Assembly: GCF_000330505.1 (NCBI RefSeq)
Contig: NW_004443556.1
Location: forward strand, 121,553 to 185,552
Reading direction: 5' to 3'
DNA length: 64,000 bases
DNA from: Entamoeba invadens IP1
Taxonomy: Eukaryota > Evosea > Mastigamoebida > Endamoebidae
Shown in pieces: positions 30,511 to 40,178 of the stretch. The notes below the pieces were generated by a model, which searched no databases, was not told the origin of the DNA, and saw nothing but the letters and a program-made list of their open reading frames with translations. Numbering within the stretch: the stretch's first letter is position 1; each line of letters begins with the position of its first letter. The position numbers and the translations under genes are program-made.

Positions 30511-31503
30511 ATGTTTGGATTTGACAGCGACGATGGATACGATGTTCTTGAAGAAGACCAAGGACCAAAGACGAATTTTGTTGAAGTCACGATGTACATT
30601 CTGTGGGTGCTATTTTTAATCACAAGCATTCCATCTGTAGTTGTTTATTCCATGTTTTATCCGACGATCAAATTTACACTGGACGAGTTGAGTTATACGA
30701 TCCAACAAAATAACACATTTACACTGTCGTTAAGTTCTTCGAGTGAATCAGTGCAAGGAGGGGTGTATTCTGAATGTGTTCCTATTCGTCCTTTCTTGTC
30801 CTATTTGAAAGCTTCGATCAACAATAAATCGCTTGTTATAATTTCAACACACAAATTGATAACGAAAGACAAAGCGGCGATTAGTACAGGGGGCTATTTT
30901 AATATTCAAAAAGATACAAGAGCGGTACCAACAATTAACAAACAATATTTAGTAGTTGGGTATTACGACATGGACCAAAACGGGTATTTCACAATCACAA
31001 CTAACTACGACATGACTCAAGAAGAGATCGAAGATAATAATTTGCTGGAAGTGAACTCGACGTACTCAGTGATGAATTGGAGGGTTGGGGGATTACTCTC
31101 TGCGAATCGAGACGTTGAAATGTATGACTTCAATGAGTCTCTTGAAACGTTTGAAATCGTTGGGAATGCTATTGGACAGCCTTTTGTCATCTTTGGAGAG
31201 TCGATTTGTTTTACACTGAATGCTACAAGTCATAAGAATGTGACCAATTTTTGTGAAGATCGAATGTTCATAGAAAACACTTTTTATGTCTTAGAAGAGT
31301 CAAAGATCCCACCCGTGATCATATTGTCATACACACAATATGGTTACATCATTTCCGCAGACTCTAATTTGGAAGTGTATTCGTGTCAATTCGAAGAGTA
31401 TAATACTGTAAGGAATGACTCTTTACAAACGATCAAATGGACTACCAACAGATCAAAGGAAGTCAAAGCCATTCAAAATGTTCATTTCAAAATTCAGCAA
31501 TAA
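30511..31503 (+). CDS. Type II membrane protein of unknown function, 330 aa
   Basis: The open frame runs upstream to 30454 but with only a GTG, so I use the ATG at 30511 (MFGFDSDDGYD). An acidic cytoplasmic N-terminus of ~27 residues is followed by one membrane helix (VTMYILWVLFLITSIPSVVVYSM) and a ~270-residue extracytoplasmic domain with several N-glycosylation sites (NNTF, NESL, NATS, NVTN, NDSL, NRSK) and few cysteines. The ectodomain is beta-rich in pattern. I do not recognise the family; an Entamoeba-specific surface or endomembrane protein is the conservative reading. Confidence 0.6.
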   Translation: MFGFDSDDGYDVLEEDQGPKTNFVEVTMYILWVLFLITSIPSVVVYSMFYPTIKFTLDELSYTIQQNNTFTLSLSSSSESVQGGVYSECVPIRPFLSYLKASINNKSLVIISTHKLITKDKAAISTGGYFNIQKDTRAVPTINKQYLVVGYYDMDQNGYFTITTNYDMTQEEIEDNNLLEVNSTYSVMNWRVGGLLSANRDVEMYDFNESLETFEIVGNAIGQPFVIFGESICFTLNATSHKNVTNFCEDRMFIENTFYVLEESKIPPVIILSYTQYGYIISADSNLEVYSCQFEEYNTVRNDSLQTIKWTTNRSKEVKAIQNVHFKIQQ

Positions 31504-31813
31504 AGCAGTTTTGTATTATTTTAGTATTTCATAAGTTCTCTATATAATATCGAATAACTTTACTATAAAAAATATTATATTATAACTATAATAACTTAAT
31601 AATATAATATATAATATATAATATATAATATATAATATATAATATATAATATATAATATATAATATATAATATATAATATATAATATATAATATATAATA
31701 TATAATATATAATATATAATATATAATATATAATATATAATATATAATATATAATATATAATATATAATATTAATTAAAATAATTAATTAATAGAACTAA
31801 GTAAATAAGATTA
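31504..31813. other. Spacer dominated by an AT microsatellite
   Basis: Apart from the 7-bp tandem array at ~31600-31770 nothing else is seen. Confidence 0.7.
31600..31770. repeat. 7-bp tandem repeat (ATATATA), about 24 copies
   Basis: A near-perfect array of ATATATA units ending ~44 bp before the RTF2 start codon. Confidence 0.95.
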
Positions 31814-32452
31814 ATGGGATGCGATGGGGGGACTGTGGCGCGCCGGGATGATCACGTCAAAAAAGTGAAAGAGCCGAAACAAATTGAAGACACACAAAGT
31901 AGTGATAGGTACACCCACTGCTCATTATCACAACAACCTTTTAAGAAGAAAATTGTATGCGACAAAGTCGGGAGGATGTACAACAAAGACGCGATATTAA
32001 AGGCATTAATACAGAAGAGTATTCCCAAGGAAATGCGATATATCGCGGCGCGAAAGGATGTTATCGATTTGAATGTGTCATGGTCGAAGAACCATATAAT
32101 ATGTCCTTTAAAGAAAATAGAGTTCACACCAGGCCACCAATTTGTCGCACTTTCATGTGGGTGTGTCATCTCACAGTCAGCATACTTAGAACTCCTTGCA
32201 GTGAAAGGGACGAAGTGTCCAATTTGTGAAGACGTCTTGAGTGAGGCCATTCCGCTGAATCGACCATTTCAAGAGATGTTAGATACTATGCAACTTTATT
32301 GTAACATATACGACCACAAATTTGGAAAATGCGAAACTAAAGAAGAGATCGGAGAGGTTGTGAGTCATCAACCCAAATTAATAGCTTCTGAAGCCAAAAA
32401 TAAAATAATGAAAGAGAAAGCGGGTGAGAGTTATGCTCAACTATTTAAATAA
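31814..32452 (+). CDS. RTF2: Replication termination factor 2 family protein (RTF2)
   Basis: The N-terminus MGCDGGTVARRDDHVK is the RTF2 signature (family: MGCDGGTIPKRHELVK). It is followed by a first zinc-finger-like half (THCSLSQQPF...KIVCDKVGRMYNKDAIL) and a second RING-like half (HIICPLKKIEF, LSCGCVISQSAYLEL, KCPICED). The family has a degenerate double RING and acts at stalled replication forks (fission yeast Rtf2) and in pre-mRNA splicing or fork remodelling in other eukaryotes. At 212 residues it is shorter than the human protein (~300), mostly in the C-terminal tail. The gene is bracketed by two AT microsatellites. Confidence 0.9.
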   Translation: MGCDGGTVARRDDHVKKVKEPKQIEDTQSSDRYTHCSLSQQPFKKKIVCDKVGRMYNKDAILKALIQKSIPKEMRYIAARKDVIDLNVSWSKNHIICPLKKIEFTPGHQFVALSCGCVISQSAYLELLAVKGTKCPICEDVLSEAIPLNRPFQEMLDTMQLYCNIYDHKFGKCETKEEIGEVVSHQPKLIASEAKNKIMKEKAGESYAQLFK

Positions 32453-32558
32453 ATTATTAATTACTTTTATTATTGTATGTACTATGTTCTTTTTTATTAA
32501 TATAATAGAATACTTTTAATTTCTTTTATCTACTATAAAAGTATAGTTATTATAAATA

Positions 32559-32640
32559 TAATATAATATAATATAATATAATATAATATAATATAATATA
32601 ATATAATATAATATAATATAATATAATATAATATAATATA
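32559..32640. repeat. 5-bp tandem repeat (ATATA), about 16 copies
   Basis: A perfect array of 5-bp units ~105 bp downstream of the RTF2 stop codon and ~50 bp upstream of the small membrane protein gene. Confidence 0.95.
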
Positions 32641-32692
32641 CTATCTTATAATTACTTATAACTTGAAAATACTATTTGACCCTTCACAAACT

Positions 32693-32827
32693 ATGTTTCC
32701 AGACACAGTGAGCCCAGTTGGGTATTTTGTTGGATTAGTTGTTCTTCTCTTCTTTGTTGTGATACCTTTCATCAAAGCGTATCGTTCAATAAACAGTGTG
32801 ATAGGTGAGAATGAGCATGTTCTTTAA
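32693..32827 (+). CDS. Putative 44-residue single-pass membrane microprotein
   Basis: A short ATG-started frame: ten polar residues (MFPDTVSPVG), one clean membrane helix (YFVGLVVLLFFVVIPFI) and a short basic then acidic tail (KAYRSINSVIGENEHVL). Higher GC than the surrounding spacer and a sensible hydrophobic profile make it more likely a real gene than chance. Tiny one-helix subunits are common in ER complexes (oligosaccharyltransferase, signal peptidase, translocon), but I cannot place it in one. A GGTGAG near the end could be a splice donor to a further exon. Confidence 0.45.
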   Translation: MFPDTVSPVGYFVGLVVLLFFVVIPFIKAYRSINSVIGENEHVL

Positions 32828-32954
32828 TTAACTAATTAATTAATACTATATTACTATATTAATTATTGTCTTATATCTCTCACTTTGACATCTCTTCAAT
32901 AAAATAGGACTTATGGCATTACCCTTAACAGAACAGTAGAATAACACAATCAAC

Positions 32955-33818
32955 TCACTTCACCTTTTGAAAGACAAAAGCGTTGTAATACCCAATAATC
33001 TCCCATTGTTCCATCCTCACAGACCCTTTAGTCATCGACTCAAACAACTTTTTGTATTCTTCCTTATGAATCCAGTCATGATAGAATTGGTTCAAATCCC
33101 ACAACGCAACAAGTCGAAGCCCAAAGTCCTCACAGATCTTGTGGAACTCACAAAAAGGGATTAAGAACTCGGGCAAATCCTCAATCGCATCAACCAACTT
33201 AAAATTGTACTGAGCGCCATAGATCGGGATGTGCTCTTTATCAACGGCTTTGTCAAATTCTATTTTGAATAACCCATTCCCAAAGGACGTCCCAGGCACA
33301 CACCGCAGCTTTTTCACAACTCGATACGCATTCACTGTCGTCCCTAAAAAGATCCCCCCTACCTTCAATCGACTCGTCACATTCTCAATCGCTTGTCGTG
33401 CAGTCTCCGGCGATGAGAAGGAATAATGAATAGCAAATTGACACGATACAACGTCATAATCTAAATCGGGAAGTTTCCCTACAAAGTCTTGTGCAAAGCA
33501 GTCCCCGGGAACAGTTTGACAGTCAAACGACAATTTGTTCGTTCGACTCTTTATACGTTCCATCGCGTGTTCCAATGAGACCGTCGACAAGTCCGCTATC
33601 ACTAAATGCTTCACCTTCGAGTTATCAAACTTCTGAATATCTCCACCTTTCCCTCCGCAAAAGTCCAAGACAGTTGTGTTCTCTTGGACATATTCATGTA
33701 TTAAACATGCTTTCACCCAGTTGTTATATTTCCTCAAATCACTAATTTGTGATTTGTTACGTTCTTGCGTCGTCGTTTGTTTCTTTTTGTCGTATCCGCT
33801 TTCAATGGTCGTACTCAT
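32955..33818 (-). CDS. mRNA cap guanine-N7 methyltransferase (Abd1/RNMT type)
   Basis: 287 residues. The family signature LRKYNNWVKACLI (28-40) precedes SAM-binding motif I VLDFCGGKGGDIQKF (50-64; usually VLDLGCGKGGD). Later motifs include HLVIADLS, VVSCQFAIHYSF (the cap-recognition CQF/HY region), LKVGGIFLGTT and the C-terminal YNAFVFQK strand. The enzyme transfers a methyl group from SAM to N7 of the cap guanine in the nucleus. It is short, with only ~25 residues before the catalytic domain, as in other protist cap methyltransferases. Note the Leu-Gly-Cys to Phe-Cys-Gly change in motif I. Confidence 0.92.
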   Translation of the reverse strand: MSTTIESGYDKKKQTTTQERNKSQISDLRKYNNWVKACLIHEYVQENTTVLDFCGGKGGDIQKFDNSKVKHLVIADLSTVSLEHAMERIKSRTNKLSFDCQTVPGDCFAQDFVGKLPDLDYDVVSCQFAIHYSFSSPETARQAIENVTSRLKVGGIFLGTTVNAYRVVKKLRCVPGTSFGNGLFKIEFDKAVDKEHIPIYGAQYNFKLVDAIEDLPEFLIPFCEFHKICEDFGLRLVALWDLNQFYHDWIHKEEYKKLFESMTKGSVRMEQWEIIGYYNAFVFQKVK

Positions 33819-34074
33819 CCACTAGACTTTATTAGTTATTTTTTTAGTAATTTGATATTAGATTATTACTAATAATAAATATTAATATAAATCAATTAAA
33901 TAATAATAAAAAATTAATTATACTTTATTAGTTATTTTTTTATTAATTTGATATTAGAATAGTACTAATAATAATACTTGTTATTATTATTCAATGAGTA
34001 TAGTATTAAATAAGAATAATTAATTAATTACTTAACACAAGAGAATTACAATCAATTTGTCATATAAATAACAC

Positions 34075-35061
34075 TTAGTTCTGTTGAATATTGCGAACCA
34101 TAGAAGGGGGGACGGCTAAAACCAATTGTAAAAAAGGGAGTTTCATTGGTTGAGCCAACGAGTCAGTCAATTCCAACAAGTGTTGTACATTGACTCCGAA
34201 GGTATTAATATATTCGGGGTTGATTTTAGTTCCTGCGAAGAGACAAGCTTCCATGAAGTTGAGAATTGTGTTATTTTCTGTTACAAACGCGTTAATTTGT
34301 GTGAGTGTATTTGGGACATAGGTATAACTTTGTTGAGGGACATCCGTTTGACTATTAGCGACAGAGAAGTCGCTGACTTCGGTGACTTCATAACTCTGAG
34401 ACATTCGACTTGACTTCCTTTTCTCCTTTTCTTTTGGTGAGACGGGGATCACAAATTTCTTTTCTTGTTTCTGGATGTCAGCGGGGTCGATCTGTTGTTT
34501 CAGACTTCTTCGATTACGGGACGGCATCTTTTCTCCTTCGCTTTTGTGAACGATGGTATTTGTCGTTCCGTTGGGGACGCTCTGTCTTTTCTTTTTTTTC
34601 TCTTCATTGATTCGACTTGGGGAGATGTGGCATGACCGTCGTTGACACTTTTCCGTTTTAATTCGTGGAGACGTGTGGTTTGATATCTTAATTGGTTGAG
34701 TCACCACAGACGTTTTAATGTTTTCACAATAGTCTTCCCACGACATAGTCTATCTATTACTTACCAAATCAATGCAATAAAAGAAACAAACAGTTTTAAT
34801 GGCAATCCACTTCACTCTTGAAGTGATTTGTTGAATCGTTTTCGTTGGGAAGAGAAGAGATAATTCAAAGAGGGACTTTAAATTGGAGTCGGTGATGTGC
34901 AACTTCGTCATTTGGTCTTCTAAGAGCTTACTCTCTTCTTCGGACCAATACACAGAGGAGTTGCCAACCTCCGAACAGACGGACATATCTTCCGATTTCG
35001 ACGAGTACGTGTTCTTCGTGAGGCGAGACACACTGATAGAGGGCAGTGAAGTTTCTTCCAT
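34075..35061 (-). CDS. SANT/Myb-like DNA-binding protein (314 aa), one 42-nt intron
   Basis: Exon 1 35061-34792, intron 34791-34750 (GTTTGTTTC...AGATAG), exon 2 34749-34075; phase 0. Exon 1 has a SANT/Myb-like domain (YWSEEESKLLEDQ, LFPTKTIQQITSRVKWI) of the form seen in plant SANT proteins with a DUF3755 tail (WTPEEQ..L...LPDKTVRDVALRCRWM). Exon 2 has a basic Ser/Arg-rich middle (KKKKRQS, PSRNRRS) and a C-terminal helical part (INAFVTENNTILNFMEACL... INTFGVNVQHLLELT) comparable to that family's second domain. Because both parts of the same family architecture appear on either side, the splice is well supported. Likely a nuclear transcription or chromatin factor. Confidence 0.75.
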
Positions 35062-36100
35062 TGTGGATTTTGAGTTTGGGACTCAATAAAGAAAAAGTAT
35101 TGTATTCAAGACAAAACAGTTTTTGGCGATTGACTTTTCTTTTTGTTGTTTTCGAGTACCCTGGTTTCCCGAACAGCAGAGGTTTTCCTTTCTTCCTTCT
35201 TTTGAAATCTTTTGTTGAAAAAAGTATTGAAGAGGAGAATCTACTGTTATTAGTTTTGTTTTAGTTTATTCGCTTTAACTTATCATAAAAAATGGAGAAG
35301 AGTTGTATAAGGCTATTATTAACCTTTTTTACAAAAGAGATGAGATTGAAAAAGGTGAATTGGGTCGTTTTCCCAATATTGTGCTGGAAAAGCCACGTAA
35401 TATTCAGATAAAAAAATGTTGTTCAAATGGCAAATTTTTTGAAAAAATGAGTAATAGTATCTGTGGTTTTTTGAATAGTTAAAATGGAATATATAACATT
35501 TTGTAGAGTTATACTATTGATTTTGTTAAAATTAATAGTTTTTAACTCTTTCGTTTTTTTAAATGGCGTTTTCAAGCATTGTTTGTTGTTTTCCCGACAT
35601 TTTTCATTGGTAAAATCTGTTTTCATTTGAGAAGAAAAAATTGCCGAAAAACTCGTTTTCTTTGACAATTTCCACTAGTTTTTTTTACTTAAGTAAATAA
35701 TAACAATAACTTCGAATTTTTTTTCCCCAAACAAAAATTAATGATTTTTGAAGCCAAGGTGTTAATTTTTTGTATCATATTTATAATACAATTTAGCATT
35801 AAAACAATAAATCAACAAACTAAAAATCAAAACAAGTCTCATTTTTTTTACCAGCATAAACTTTTATCTTTTTATTGTATCATTTATTATAATTAAAAAA
35901 TAACTACTATTGGTACATTTTTTGAAGAACAGTTTTGTTTTTCAAAATACAAAAAAGCCAGTTTCCAAAACTTAATTCAATAAATTAATAAATTTTATAG
36001 TATTTTAACCATAAATAATAATAAATTATATGTAGTAATATTTCTAGAATATTACTATTATTATTAAAACTAGAAACACGTGTCACTTCATTAACTGTTT
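35062..36100. other. 1-kb AT-rich intergenic region
   Basis: No supported gene; short open frames on both strands lack any family features and are rich in Phe/Lys from A/T runs. Confidence 0.5.
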
Positions 36101-36682
36101 TTACTCGTCAAAAACCTTCTTTCGATCTTTCTTATCCTTTTTATCTTTCTTTTCATTGTCACTATCTGAACATACTCTCCCTTCATCATCTTCTAAAAAG
36201 ACACAGTACTTTTTTGATGACTTTTTCTCTTTCTCATCTTTGGCTTCTTTTGTTTCTTTTCCGTCTTTAGAATCTTGTGTTGTCTCTTTTTCATCTTTAT
36301 CTTTCAGACCTGCTTGTGTGTCTTTCACTTCGATTTTTTCTTCATCACTTTCTCGTGGAGAATTTATTTTTTTTTGCTTTTTCGTTTCTTTTTTATCAAG
36401 ACCGATCTTCTGTTTTAACTCTTGTTTCTGCTTTTTTTCTTCTTGTTTTTTCATCTCCTTTTCGGCTTTCTTTTGCTCTTTGGTCTCTTTTTCCGCTTTC
36501 TTTAACTCTTCTTTCGTTTTTTGAAGGGGTTTGTCTTGTTGCGCGTCGTGGACTATATCTAACACTTCAATTAACAAATTTAATATGTCTTTTTCGTTTT
36601 GGCTATACTCTTTTGTAGTCCCGCTTATACAATCTGTTATTTTCTTTCGTGTTTCTTCAATACGAGAATCTATGGCCGACAT
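36101..36682 (-). CDS. Lys/Glu-rich low-complexity protein, 193 aa
   Basis: After a short folded-looking helical N-terminus (residues 1-55, with NEKDILNLLIEVLDIVHD) almost the whole protein is Lys/Glu/Asp charged sequence (KEELKKAEKETKEQKK and similar) predicted to be a single long helix or disordered. Near the end is a short non-repetitive island KKYCVFLEDDEGRVCSDSD. No family can be assigned from such composition. The conserved-looking C-terminal island and N-terminal helix pair suggest a real gene. Confidence 0.6.
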   Translation of the reverse strand: MSAIDSRIEETRKKITDCISGTTKEYSQNEKDILNLLIEVLDIVHDAQQDKPLQKTKEELKKAEKETKEQKKAEKEMKKQEEKKQKQELKQKIGLDKKETKKQKKINSPRESDEEKIEVKDTQAGLKDKDEKETTQDSKDGKETKEAKDEKEKKSSKKYCVFLEDDEGRVCSDSDNEKKDKKDKKDRKKVFDE

Positions 36683-37533
36683 GTTTATTTCGAGTTCAGT
36701 TATATTGATTTAATACTATTTGGTGACAAATCAATTCAATAAGAAAAATATCCTTAAAATATCGTTTTTTTACTTGAAAAAGTGACTACTAGTGTATTAT
36801 AAGTTTTGAATCATATTGAACTAGATTACATTGTATTTCGGGGATTATACTTTGTTTTAATATTCTATAGTTTTTTATATACTTTTTAATTTCTCTACTA
36901 TTATTTATAGTAATATAATAATTTAATATCAATTAAAAAAAGGTGAAAATTACAAACTCAAACTTTTTAAACTTTTTTTCGATTATTGGGGTATTAACAT
37001 TTTAATTTATTATTATTAAAAAACCATATTTTTATATTAATAATTAATAATAACAAAATAATATTCAATTAAGAAATTAAAAAGCTTTAAATTGATTATT
37101 TAATAAATACAATAAACTATATATTAATAATTATATATTATATTTTATTAATATATTGAGAAAACCTCAAACTATATTTTATTAAATTTTTGATATCCAC
37201 AAAATACCCCATATATAGATATTATTATATGTAGTTTCCTTTTATAATACTCTTTACGAACTCAATAAAACTTTATTCCATTCTACCAGATCTCGAAGAG
37301 AAAAAAGAGAATAGTCCACACCGTCTATTACCTCAAATTTCTTTACAACAACTCAATGATGTCATTGAATTATAATTTCTAATAAATTAATTATACTTTA
37401 ATAGTAATTATTAATATAGAGAACTGCAGAGGTAAAAATGCGGAGTTTATTCTTCGACGAGTTCTATGCTTGTCCTGCAGAAACCGAACACCAACAGATA
37501 AAAGAAAACTGCAGATGATTCATTCAAAGACCA
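36683..37533. other. Divergent AT-rich intergenic region
   Basis: Very A/T-rich; a short ATG frame at 37438 just before the next gene ends after 21 codons and may be an upstream ORF in the leader. Confidence 0.45.
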
Positions 37534-38805
37534 ATGACAGAGGAATTTTGTATTGATAAAGTGCCACATGAAGTAGTTGGTGATATTCCCGACGAAGAGT
37601 GTCCAATTACAATAGCAGATGTCTATGCTGCTTCTCGTAGAATTCAAGGCCTTGCCTACAAAACGCCACTTGAGTTCTCCAACACCATTTCCAAGATTGC
37701 GGGATGCAAGACATACCTCAAACTCGAGAACTTACAGAAAACGGGTGCTTTTAAAGTGCGTGGTGCTATTAATAAAATCGCGACGTTAACACCCGAAGAG
37801 AAAGTTAAAGGTGTTGTAGCGGCATCAGCGGGGAACCATGCGCAAGGGGTTGCATTTGCCTCTTCCAATTTTGGGACGAAAGCGACGATAGTTATGCCTG
37901 AATTTGCTCCCACAGCGAAGGTGATGGCGACGAAAGGGTATGGTGCTGAAGTAGTCTTACACGGGAAAGTGTTTGATGAGTCTCTTGCATATGCCAAGAA
38001 ACTTTGTGAAGAGGAAGGAAAGGTATTTGTTCATCCCTTTGATGATAAATATGTGATGGCTGGACAAGGGACGATTTCTCTTGAAGTTTTGGATCAATTA
38101 GCTGATGCTGATGTTATTATAGGAGCTATAGGAGGTGGAGGAATGATGGGAGGAATTGGATTTGCAGCAAAGCAGTTGAACCCTAATATTAGGGTTATTG
38201 GGGTCCAAGCCCGTAGTTGTCCGTCTTATGCGCTTACACGAGCTGTAGGTAAAATGTGTTGTTTAAAGCAAGGTAAAACTATGGCTGATGGTATTCAAGT
38301 GAAGTTAACGGGGAGTAAGACAGTCAGTGTGTTAGCTAAATATGTCGATGAAGTAGTCACCGTTGATGAAGAAAGTATTGCAGAGGCGATGTTAGTCATG
38401 TTCGAGAGATGTAAAATTATTAGTGAAGGCGCGGGAGCTACACCAGTCGCTGCGTTATTGTCACATCAAATCAAAGGCCTGACAGAGAACACAAATGTCG
38501 TTTGTATTGTTTCTGGTGGTAATTTGGATGTCAACGTGATAAGTAAAGTGATCGAAAGAGGTTTAGTAAAAGCAGGCAGAAAAGTCAATTTCACGTTGGA
38601 GCTCCCAGACATTCCTGGCGCTATGAAAAATGTTATTAGTATCATTAACAAAGAAAGAGGTACTATTCTTGATATCCTCAGTCGAAGACCAGCCTCTGGT
38701 GATTTACATGTGTGCATTTGTGATATTGAAATGGAGTGTTATGGCGTTGAACATAGAGATAAAATATTCGACATCTTAAAGGAGAAAGGTTATGTGTTTA
38801 GATAA
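37534..38805 (+). CDS. Threonine dehydratase (PLP-dependent threonine/serine ammonia-lyase) with ACT domain
   Basis: 423 residues, fold type II PLP enzyme. PLP lysine in TGAFKVRGA (Lys74), Asn loop SAGNHAQG, phosphate-binding glycine loop IGGGGMMGG, and the C-terminal SGGNLD motif where Ser/Gly bind the pyridine ring. Residues ~345-423 form one ACT domain (FTLELPDIPGAMKNVISII). One ACT domain is as in the catabolic/hyperthermophile type rather than the two-domain biosynthetic IlvA. It converts L-threonine to 2-oxobutyrate and ammonia, which anaerobic amoebae can feed to pyruvate:ferredoxin oxidoreductase for energy. The bacterial look of the protein is consistent with an old lateral transfer, as proposed for many Entamoeba amino-acid catabolic genes. 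Confidence 0.93.
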   Translation: MTEEFCIDKVPHEVVGDIPDEECPITIADVYAASRRIQGLAYKTPLEFSNTISKIAGCKTYLKLENLQKTGAFKVRGAINKIATLTPEEKVKGVVAASAGNHAQGVAFASSNFGTKATIVMPEFAPTAKVMATKGYGAEVVLHGKVFDESLAYAKKLCEEEGKVFVHPFDDKYVMAGQGTISLEVLDQLADADVIIGAIGGGGMMGGIGFAAKQLNPNIRVIGVQARSCPSYALTRAVGKMCCLKQGKTMADGIQVKLTGSKTVSVLAKYVDEVVTVDEESIAEAMLVMFERCKIISEGAGATPVAALLSHQIKGLTENTNVVCIVSGGNLDVNVISKVIERGLVKAGRKVNFTLELPDIPGAMKNVISIINKERGTILDILSRRPASGDLHVCICDIEMECYGVEHRDKIFDILKEKGYVFR

Positions 38806-38996
38806 AGACGTAATTGCATGCAATCAAGTATGGTTTAATTTTATTAATAAATATACTATATTAATACTCCATGAATATTTACTGATAAAGATAATAAGAA
38901 TTTATAGTTTACTCTTACATATTTGTGTTTTATTATTACAATAATAAAAGAAACTATTATTTTTCTATGAACTGCAATTGAAGAGTACATAGCCCA

Positions 38997-39515
38997 ATGC
39001 CCAAGAAAAGTCAAAGTAAAGTATATGTCGTTTTTGAAGGTCGAGTGCGTGGGTTGTATGCCACATGGGCAGAGTGTGATGCACAAGTCAAAGGGTTTTC
39101 TGGTGCGAAGTATAAGAGTTATCCTTCACGAGAAGACGCGGAAGAAGCTTACATTAAGCACATTGACAAATTCCCAATAGCCAAAGAAGACAAGCGTGCT
39201 CCTCCTGAAGTACACAACCAGACTGCTGAACTTAAAGCAGCCATAACTGAAATCTTACACCGGAGTGTCTCTTCAAACACTGCATTAGGCCTTTTCTATA
39301 AAGAGATAAAGAGCATCAAAGGGTTATATAAGAGTGACACCAATGAGTTAATAGTTCCTGGCGAAGAGTCAATAGACTTATATAAAAAAGGATTTCAGTA
39401 TTTAGAAGAGCGTCATCTTCTCGAGTTAGGATACAAACTGTATCCCACTTCAACGTACGCCAATGCTCTTCAGGAGATAGACAAAGACTCTCTCTACATT
39501 GTCCCATGTAATTGA
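38997..39515 (+). CDS. RNase H1-type hybrid-binding (viroplasmin) domain protein without RNase H catalytic domain
   Basis: Residues ~6-55 are a clear hybrid-binding/viroplasmin domain: KVYVVFEGRVRGLYATW, CDAQVKGFSGAKYKSY, then REDAEEAYI, matching the RNase H1 N-terminal domain that grips RNA:DNA hybrids. The remaining ~115 residues are helical (AELKAAITEILHR..., ESIDLYKKGFQYLEERHLLE) and contain no RNase H D-E-D-D core. The 172-residue protein ends in its own stop and the next gene converges 70 bp away, so it is not truncated by an intron. Possibly a hybrid-binding adaptor. Start at the ATG 38997. Confidence 0.75.
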   Translation: MPKKSQSKVYVVFEGRVRGLYATWAECDAQVKGFSGAKYKSYPSREDAEEAYIKHIDKFPIAKEDKRAPPEVHNQTAELKAAITEILHRSVSSNTALGLFYKEIKSIKGLYKSDTNELIVPGEESIDLYKKGFQYLEERHLLELGYKLYPTSTYANALQEIDKDSLYIVPCN

Positions 39516-39584
39516 AATATAGTAAATTTATAGTAAGTAAATTAAAAAAGAATAGTAAACCCGATCAAAATCAAACACAATGAT

Positions 39585-40178
39585 TTAGAACAAGGCGCAC
39601 TTCCCACCCTGTTTTTTCGATTTAATAGGAGGTGGCACAGTTTTACCCTTTTGTGTGAGTTGTTTTATGCACTCTTCGATTGCGTCAGGAAGGATTGCGT
39701 TAAACATCGCGTCCAACCCTTCGCCAGTGGTTGTGCACACTTTGAAATCCTTCATAGGGTTTTTAGTCAAGAAGTCTCTGAAGTCGGACTCATTAATAGC
39801 GGAAGTTAAGTCTGATTTGTTCCCACACAACGCTTTTGGGATGTTACCTTTGTCCGGTCCGTAACGCTTTAACTCTCCCGCCCAGTTTTGAAGGGACAGG
39901 AGCGTATCGTTGTTCGCGACGTCATACACAAAGATGCAAGCACACGAGTTGTGATATAAAGCAGACGTGACAGTCGACATTTGTTCCGCACCACACGTGT
40001 CGTTGAAAATCAATTTCAACTTCCTGTTTTGAAAAATCATCGACTTTGTTAATATCTCTTTCATCTCACCAGTATATTCACAATACTTGTGGACCATCGA
40101 CGTCTTCCCAACACCAAGCTCACCTATAAGGATGATTTTAACAGATAATTCATCGGATGGCTCCTTCTTTATTGACAT
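39585..40178 (-). CDS. Rab/Ras-like small GTPase with C-terminal CaaX box
   Basis: 197 residues: G1 GELGVGKTS (19-27), G3 DTCGAE (60-65), G4 NKSD (120-123) and a C-terminal CALF prenylation box after a basic, Pro-rich hypervariable tail (VPPPIKSKKQGGK). Order and the LQNWAGELKRY helix resemble Rab proteins, but Rabs usually end in CC/CxC, whereas a single Cys CaaX ending in Phe suits geranylgeranyl or farnesyl transfer. The catalytic glutamine is replaced (DTCGA for DTAGQ) and the G5 SAK motif is TTT, so hydrolysis and nucleotide binding are likely altered. A divergent trafficking or signalling GTPase. Confidence 0.85.
   Translation of the reverse strand: MSIKKEPSDELSVKIILIGELGVGKTSMVHKYCEYTGEMKEILTKSMIFQNRKLKLIFNDTCGAEQMSTVTSALYHNSCACIFVYDVANNDTLLSLQNWAGELKRYGPDKGNIPKALCGNKSDLTSAINESDFRDFLTKNPMKDFKVCTTTGEGLDAMFNAILPDAIEECIKQLTQKGKTVPPPIKSKKQGGKCALF

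Noticed and set aside
31600..31770. CRISPR-like array
   Set aside because: It is a simple 7-bp tandem repeat without spacers; eukaryotic genome.
36156..36618. Two plus-strand frames over 36156-36618
   Set aside because: Phe/Ser/Leu-rich reverse-strand shadows of the Lys/Glu-rich protein on the minus strand.
37438..37503. Alternative upstream start for threonine dehydratase
   Set aside because: The short frame ends after 21 codons before the dehydratase ATG; at most an upstream ORF.
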